38,415 nucleotides of DNA from NCBI GenBank assembly GCA_007131625.1, contig SLQC01000237.1:1-38415 (forward strand). Reading direction: 5' to 3'. Numbering within the stretch: position 1 is the first letter of the stretch; each line of letters opens with the position of its first letter. This document shows, one piece after another, positions 33,697-38,415 of the stretch. The notes beneath the pieces were generated by a model. It ran no database searches, had not been told where the DNA came from, and saw nothing but the letters and a program-made list of their open reading frames with translations. A program made the translations under genes and the position numbers. The stretch is from Balneolales bacterium (lineage in GTDB: Bacteria; Bacteroidota; Rhodothermia; Balneolales; Natronogracilivirgulaceae).

Positions 33697-35592
33697 TTGT
33701 CAGAACCAGAGAACAAAACCTCCATAATCAAGGTATTACCACCGGAAGTATCAAATAAAATTGCCGCAGGGGAAGTGGTGCAGCGGCCGGCATCGGTTGT
33801 CAAAGAGCTACTTGACAATGCCATCGATGCTGGAGCAGATCATATTTTATTGATTTTACAAGATGCGGGCCGGACCTTGATCCAGCTCCGTGACAATGGA
33901 TGCGGTATGTCTGAAGCCGATATCCGTATGTGTTTTCAACGCCACGCCACATCCAAGCTGAAGGATGTCACAGACCTGCAAGATATCCGGACACTCGGTT
34001 TTCGCGGGGAAGCCATGGCCTCAATCGCATCCATCTCCCAGGTTACTGTCACTTCCAAAAGAATTGAAGATGATAACGGATTTGAATATGAAATCAGAGG
34101 AGGTGAAGAGAAACGCCTCGAACCGGCCGCAACTGATGATGGCACTACGGTGACGGTCCGCAACCTTTTCTACAACGTACCCGCTCGCAGAGCTTTTTTA
34201 AAAACCGACGCCACAGAATTCCGCCATATTTTACTGGCTATACATCAGGCTGCACTGGCCCATCCCGATATCGCCTTTGATTTTGATGCCGATGGGGAAG
34301 CCATCTACCGGCTGCGTGCTCAGGACCGCGAAAGCCGGATCGCCGAACTGTTCGGGAAATCGTATCGTGCAAGTCTTATACCAGTAGGCGAATCCACCAG
34401 TCTGGTGCGGATATTCGGACTGCTGTCTGATCCCAAACTTGCAAAAAGAACGCGTGGAGAGCAGTTTCTGTTTGTCAACAACCGACCCTTTCTACATCGC
34501 CATCTCAGCTACATTATCCAGGAAATCTACAAAGACTGGACTCAGCCCGGCCAGTATCCGTTTTATGCTCTGTTTTTTGAAGTGGACCCGGAGATGGTGG
34601 ATGTCAATGTTCATCCGTCCAAACAGGAGATCAAGTTCGAAGACGAGCGAACGATTTCCACGTTCACACGATCAGTGGTGAAAAAAGCACTGAATGACCA
34701 TATGCGTGTCCCGATGTGGAATCCCGGGGACAACACACCAAGAAGGGATACCCGTGGTTTTGAGAGTGGCTTTTCCAGTGAGTTTGCTTCCGGTACCCCA
34801 GCGGGTGGATTCACAACCCGCCAACATGACAGGGAATCCGGGGAATCTTTTTCCCGGTATATGCAGCGAAAAGGAGGGAACCCCGAAGGGAGCATGGAAA
34901 AACTCTACGGTACGGATCCGAGTCATCATCTACCGAAACAGGGTGACGACAAGCGAACAGGCAGCCCGCCTCTGTTTCAGGGTTCGCCGCAATCCGATAT
35001 AACAGGCAAAAGTCCGGTTGCATATGAAGCAGAAAGTGGGTTCTGGCAAATACATCGTCAATTTATCATTTCACAGACCCGTAACGGCATGTTCATCATG
35101 GATCAGCACGCCGCTCACAAACGAATCATCTATGAGAAAATTCTGGGCGAAGCAGAGAGTGGGCTTCCCAGTACACAGCAACTTTTGTTTCCAATTACCA
35201 TCGATATATCAGCAACCGATTTTAGTATGCTTAAAGAGCTGCATCCTGTTATCACCCGGATGGGTTTTAATGTTCAGCTGCTGAGCGGTAATTCAGCTAT
35301 GATCCTTGGTGTTCCGTCTGATATCCGGCTCGATAATGAGCAGCATGTCCTGGAATCTATTATGGAACAGTACAAACGGATGGCAAAATCGATTTCATTG
35401 AGTGAAAAGGAGCGTGTTGCTCTGGCAATTGCCAACAGAGCAGCCATTCCAAAAGGGAAAAAACTCAGCTTCGAAGAAATGGAAGCCCTTGTAGATCAGT
35501 TGTTTGCGTGTGAACAGCCGTTTCAGGATCCGCTCGGAAATCTTACGGTCCGGTCTTTGTCGGTTGATGAGTTACAGGCTATGTTCCGATAA
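33697..35592 (+). CDS. mutL: DNA mismatch repair protein MutL
   Basis: A 631-residue protein starting at TTG 33697; no ATG precedes the core. The GHKL ATPase has IIKVLPPEVSNKIAAGEVVQRPASVVKELLDNAIDAGA, LRDNGCGM, RHATSKL and TLGFRGEAMASIASIS. The transducer domain includes FVNNRPFLHRHL and VDVNVHPSKQEIKF. A low-complexity linker runs from about 345 to 440. In the C-terminal domain the endonuclease-like motif is DQHAAHKRIIYE (469-480) with Lys where the canonical motif has Glu, and the CPHGRP block is replaced by QPFQDPLGNLTV. It couples MutS recognition to strand removal. Confidence 0.95.
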   Translation: MSEPENKTSIIKVLPPEVSNKIAAGEVVQRPASVVKELLDNAIDAGADHILLILQDAGRTLIQLRDNGCGMSEADIRMCFQRHATSKLKDVTDLQDIRTLGFRGEAMASIASISQVTVTSKRIEDDNGFEYEIRGGEEKRLEPAATDDGTTVTVRNLFYNVPARRAFLKTDATEFRHILLAIHQAALAHPDIAFDFDADGEAIYRLRAQDRESRIAELFGKSYRASLIPVGESTSLVRIFGLLSDPKLAKRTRGEQFLFVNNRPFLHRHLSYIIQEIYKDWTQPGQYPFYALFFEVDPEMVDVNVHPSKQEIKFEDERTISTFTRSVVKKALNDHMRVPMWNPGDNTPRRDTRGFESGFSSEFASGTPAGGFTTRQHDRESGESFSRYMQRKGGNPEGSMEKLYGTDPSHHLPKQGDDKRTGSPPLFQGSPQSDITGKSPVAYEAESGFWQIHRQFIISQTRNGMFIMDQHAAHKRIIYEKILGEAESGLPSTQQLLFPITIDISATDFSMLKELHPVITRMGFNVQLLSGNSAMILGVPSDIRLDNEQHVLESIMEQYKRMAKSISLSEKERVALAIANRAAIPKGKKLSFEEMEALVDQLFACEQPFQDPLGNLTVRSLSVDELQAMFR

Positions 35593-35602
35593 AATGGTTC
35601 AG

Positions 35603-35628
35603 GTAATATTAAAATTTTTTAATATTAC
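35603..35628. terminator. A/T-rich palindrome after mutL, possible terminator
   Basis: GTAATATTAAAA and TTTTAATATTAC form a perfect 12-base inverted repeat with a two-base centre, 11 bases after the mutL stop. The stem is weak in G/C and has no separate T tail, so a termination role is only possible. Confidence 0.4.
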
Positions 35629-35931
35629 TTGATTTCTATACATTCCTTAGTGTTATTATTATTCAGCATTGCACCATTTAAGACATGAATTGCCCATGAC
35701 GGCAACCCGACACACAGGGGCATGATTATAATCGTCATGGACATTTCGCTTGCGCGTTTCACTGAGCATGTGTGAATTACCTTTGATTTTTAAAATCATA
35801 TAGTATACCAATGCCGGTAATAATCATGCATCGCTTTGTAAATATATTATCTCGCAATTGGTATATCGCTGACGCGATTTATTAGTATCTGACATTATGT
35901 AGCGCCAAGCTAAATCCGTGAAAGCCACCAG

Positions 35932-35978
35932 ACAGGAAAGGAGGAGGCCTGTTTATGGAGCTGTATTTTAGAAACTAA
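35932..35978 (+). other. Shine-Dalgarno hairpin and heptapeptide frame
   Basis: ACAGG (35932-35936) and CCTGT (35948-35952) form a short stem whose loop holds AGGAGG (35939-35944). Ten bases on, an ATG at 35955 opens MELYFRN followed by TAA at 35976-35978. AGGAGG is an unusually complete ribosome-binding site for this window, which is why the frame is noted. It may be chance. Confidence 0.25.
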
Positions 35979-35993
35979 CCATTGACCGGATCA

Positions 35994-36080
35994 ATGAATC
36001 CTTTGTCAACGATAGAAACACAGATAGCGGAAAGAGCAAGGACTCACAAGAAACGACCTCCTCTGCCCGGAATTGACTGA
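35994..36080 (+). CDS. Possible 28-residue peptide upstream of the response regulator
   Basis: ATG at 35994 opens a frame translating MNPLSTIETQIAERARTHKK followed by RPPLPGID and TGA. It has no evident Shine-Dalgarno sequence, and I recognise no family. It could be a real small protein 18 bases before the response regulator, or chance. Confidence 0.2.
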   Translation: MNPLSTIETQIAERARTHKKRPPLPGID

Positions 36081-36098
36081 TTATAAACAGATGAAAAT

Positions 36099-36458
36099 AT
36101 GAAGAAGGCTATCATCATTGAAGATAATTTTATTATTGGCCTGTACATAAGGAGACAACTTGAAAAATCCAATGTTCGAGTTGTAGCCACAATAGACAGA
36201 GGAGAAGATTTGGCAGCAATGGTCAGAGAACATCATCCGGATGTTCTTCTTATTGATGTTAACCTCGGTGGACCCATGGATGGAATTGATGCGGCGTCCG
36301 AACTGCCAGGAGATTTGAAACCTGCTCTCATATTCATCACTGGTACATCGGATAAGAATATATGTGAAAGAATCCTGAAACTAAACCCGTTGGGATTGCT
36401 CAGCAAGCCGATTGACATGGAAACATTCCGGAATATCCTGAGTAAAATTGAGAAATAA
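36099..36458 (+). CDS. Stand-alone response-regulator receiver (CheY-like)
   Basis: A 119-residue single receiver domain. It has the acidic pair E8/D9 in IIIEDN, phospho-acceptor D53 in DVLLIDVNLGG, T81 in LIFITGTSD and K103 in LLSKPID, all in their normal places. There is no output domain, so it probably acts by protein contact or in a phosphorelay. It resembles the single-domain receivers that follow PAS histidine kinases. No kinase is next to it in this window. The large upstream intergenic region should hold its promoter. Confidence 0.92.
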   Translation: MKKAIIIEDNFIIGLYIRRQLEKSNVRVVATIDRGEDLAAMVREHHPDVLLIDVNLGGPMDGIDAASELPGDLKPALIFITGTSDKNICERILKLNPLGLLSKPIDMETFRNILSKIEK

Positions 36459-36523
36459 CAAGCCGTTTTCGGGTTCGGGCAGATTCTCAGTTTTACTGCG
36501 ATGTATAATCTGCAATTTTGAAA

Positions 36524-38415
36524 TCACTGCAGTGCAAACCTATGCAGCAGTGTCGGCACCAGCGATCGCTGTTCTTCGTTCATGGACAACCCGGCGGCCG
36601 ACAACCGGGATACTACGTATTCCAGAGCGGCTTTGTGCTCGTCAATATCCCGGATTCGCTGAATAGTCTGGAGTGCATCGAAGGCAGCTTTCTCCGCTTC
36701 TTCGAACCGTCCTTCATTGTTAAGGGCATCGACCAGATCAGCCAGTGCGTGGGCCCTCCAATAATAGTTTCGAATATCGTAGGAGAGGGAAGTAGCACGG
36801 TTAATATCCCGCTGCTCCAGGTAGATGGAATTAAGTTGGGTCAGATAATAGTGGTGGCGGTTAGTCATACCTGCCAGAGAACGGGCCAGGTCGTGATAAC
36901 CGTTGTCAATTGAATGGGCTAGAAGGGTTTGGGCCGTATTCTCAAAGGAGTCATGGCCCATTTGGAAATACGCGACCAAATCAAGTGCACGATCAGGCCG
37001 GCCAATGTATGACCACCGGGTGAAAATATCGGTCATTGTCTGATTCATGTTTCCTCCGTCGGAAATTTGACGAGCATGACTTTCCGCTTCATCGAGGGCT
37101 TCAGCAGCCTTAGACCGTTCGTTCCGAAGTATGTATATGTCGGCTAATCGGACGCATGTCTGAGACCGGAGCAAAGCTGATTCCATAGCATCAATTCGGG
37201 GTCGGCTTTGTTCGAGTAAAGAGTCCGCCCGGTCAAAATCATCATACTCGGATAATATAAAGGCTATTTCAATGTGCGCCTTAACTTTATCGGAGACACC
37301 GACGGGTATTTCGTCCAGCAAAGCCAATGCTCCCGATACCATGCCGTTTCGAGCCAGTTGAACTGAAACGGTTGCTTGGGTCGCATGCCGGAAATACTCG
37401 TGGTCAAAGGAATGGATGATTTCGAGGGCTTCATCAGTATTACGCCTTCGGGCCAATTCGGTAGCCAGATCGCGTAAGGCGAAATCGGCATACCCATCGT
37501 CCAGTTCACTTATCAGTTTTATGAGCTCCCGGCTGGTATCAAACGCTCCGTTTAATGAATAAACGTATGCCAGGCCTATCAAAGCTTCGATATGATCCAG
37601 TTTGTTCTGCTCGCCGGGAGGAGAGATCCTGATCTCTGCCAAAGCGAGAGCCTGCTCATGCTGATCTGTGTCAAAAAGTTCCCGGGTAGTCAGACGGAGC
37701 AGTTCAATGTATTGGGCTGAACGGATGTATTCGGCATTACTGGTGATGTAGGCGACAACATCTTTATCCATGTGCCTCACTAACCCACCGGAAATCATTT
37801 TAGCCAGCGCCTGGTACAAAAGTGTCCTGCCCTGAATAAGAGCAGTTGTTTCCATTGCCTTTTCCCACTCTCTCGCTTCGGTGAATCCTACCACCAATCG
37901 ATAATAGACAGGATCGGATATTTCGATACTCCAGTGACGGTCAGCCTGTTCCCTGACATCCTGCATGATTATCTGAAAAAGTTCGCCGTTTTCGTTCTGA
38001 AGTGCCCATCGCGCAAGACGGATCAACTTTTTCGCCCGGACGACATCGTCGTCTTCCCGGGATGTGAGATAGCGAGCCAGTTTGTCAAAATCTTCCAGTG
38101 CCAATGCCCTTTCCTCAAAACGGGGTACCCGGGCACGCAATTCACTGATCGTCAATTCGCCAATCCGGGTCTGCTGCTGTGTCACGTTTACAGCAACCTG
38201 CGTATCAGCATAGTCCTGTATGATTTTTTCAATATTGTCGAGTGCTTTGCGATATTTCCGGGAAGCGGCAACCAGATTCTCATCCTCCAGTTCGATAGCC
38301 TGTTCAATGAGCTGATATGCCTCGACAAACAGTCGGTTCGCATCACGATCGGGATCGCCCCGACCGCATTGCTGCAATAGTACCGATAAAACAACAATAA
38401 ACAGCAGAGTGCGCA
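36524..38415 (-). CDS. Large helical-repeat (TPR-like) lipoprotein, start just outside window
   Basis: From the right edge the frame reads RTLLFIVVLSVLLQQCGRGD, a short lipoprotein-type signal with a Cys near residue 18; the codon before this Arg is xTG, with x outside the window, and so is probably the start. The mature part, over 600 residues, is nearly all alpha-helical with many pairs such as LARWALQNENGELFQIIMQDV, ALIGLAYVYSLNGAFDTSRELI and ALADLVDALNNEGRFEEAEKAAFDAL, typical of TPR-like repeats. It should sit on the inner or outer membrane facing the periplasm and act as a protein scaffold. The lipobox LQQC is not canonical, so lipidation is less certain. It is convergent with the response regulator. 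Confidence 0.75.
   Translation of the reverse strand, partial: RTLLFIVVLSVLLQQCGRGDPDRDANRLFVEAYQLIEQAIELEDENLVAASRKYRKALDNIEKIIQDYADTQVAVNVTQQQTRIGELTISELRARVPRFEERALALEDFDKLARYLTSREDDDVVRAKKLIRLARWALQNENGELFQIIMQDVREQADRHWSIEISDPVYYRLVVGFTEAREWEKAMETTALIQGRTLLYQALAKMISGGLVRHMDKDVVAYITSNAEYIRSAQYIELLRLTTRELFDTDQHEQALALAEIRISPPGEQNKLDHIEALIGLAYVYSLNGAFDTSRELIKLISELDDGYADFALRDLATELARRRNTDEALEIIHSFDHEYFRHATQATVSVQLARNGMVSGALALLDEIPVGVSDKVKAHIEIAFILSEYDDFDRADSLLEQSRPRIDAMESALLRSQTCVRLADIYILRNERSKAAEALDEAESHARQISDGGNMNQTMTDIFTRWSYIGRPDRALDLVAYFQMGHDSFENTAQTLLAHSIDNGYHDLARSLAGMTNRHHYYLTQLNSIYLEQRDINRATSLSYDIRNYYWRAHALADLVDALNNEGRFEEAEKAAFDALQTIQRIRDIDEHKAALEYVVSRLSAAGLSMNEEQRSLVPTLLHRFALQ

Larger units (their letters stand above)
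35593..36098. promoter_or_regulatory. Structured 506-bp intergenic region between mutL and the response regulator
   Basis: No protein of normal size is seen. It holds a perfect A/T palindrome (35603-35628), an 8-base inverted repeat CCATGACG/CGTCATGG (35694-35701 and 35733-35740) with a 31-base spacer, a small hairpin containing a perfect AGGAGG (35932-35952), and two tiny reading frames. It matches no riboswitch class that I can recognise. It may be the leader of the response regulator gene, or hold a small RNA. Confidence 0.4.

Noticed and set aside
35881..35990. Known riboswitch (cyclic-di-GMP GEMM, cobalamin or similar) before the response regulator
   Set aside because: A short AAAGCC-like segment was seen, but the paired elements and conserved loops of those classes are not present.
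36524..38380. Plus-strand frames across the right end (for example 37934-38380)
   Set aside because: They are antisense to the long helical-repeat lipoprotein, whose frame stays open for more than 600 codons with consistent repeat structure.

Overview
The window looks like chromosomal DNA from a member of the Bacteroidota/Balneolota/Rhodothermota side of the FCB group. This is inferred from gene content and layout; no 16S gene is present. Three things point there: an atp operon (atpZ, an atpI-like gene, atpB, E, F, H, A, G) with no atpD/atpC; an AtpA carrying a roughly 20-residue insertion before the GGGSLTALPIIETQ block, and an AtpB with a long exported N-terminus; and weak or absent Shine-Dalgarno sequences at many clear starts. 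GC content appears moderate. All genes are of housekeeping or envelope type; I see no CRISPR array, phage, transposase or obvious genomic island.

Layout. 1-1156 (minus) is a truncated Kef/CPA-type cation:proton antiporter. 1409-1816 is a small orphan. 1957-6400 is a tightly overlapped plus-strand polysaccharide operon: a FemAB-like GNAT protein, two GT4 glycosyltransferases and a GT2 rhamnosyltransferase-like enzyme. It runs tail-to-tail into a minus-strand pair, a Wzx-type flippase and an RffA/WecE sugar aminotransferase. From 9102 come guaB, then an M23 peptidase with a bactofilin (a cell-shape pair), then the F1Fo ATP synthase operon, closed by tRNA-Ser(UGA) and a terminator at about 17966. 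Next are a TolC-like outer-membrane protein and an MlaC-like lipid carrier (17990-20025), a divergent GT-A protein (minus), an exported metallophosphoesterase with a GntP permease (21414-24362), two minus-strand proteins (one possibly ParB-like, one possibly a CrtC/Svf1-like lipocalin), and an RND/MMPL transporter-recO-degP operon (26933-31736). Convergent to degP is icd. Then come a 61-residue membrane peptide, mutL, a structured 506-bp gap, a stand-alone CheY-like regulator, and a large helical-repeat lipoprotein (minus) running off the right edge.

How it fits together. Much of the window concerns the cell envelope: surface glycan synthesis and export, peptidoglycan/shape control, outer-membrane lipid and solute transport, and periplasmic proteolysis. 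Interspersed are central housekeeping functions: purine synthesis, ATP synthesis, the TCA cycle and DNA repair. No convincing new multi-gene system is visible. The most unusual signals are short degenerate tandem repeats placed at or just after stop codons (guaB, mlaC, degP), two of which share a TGATGCRAT core overlapping the stop; a MutL with altered endonuclease motifs; a glycosyltransferase with eroded catalytic motifs; and a structured leader-like region between mutL and the response regulator.
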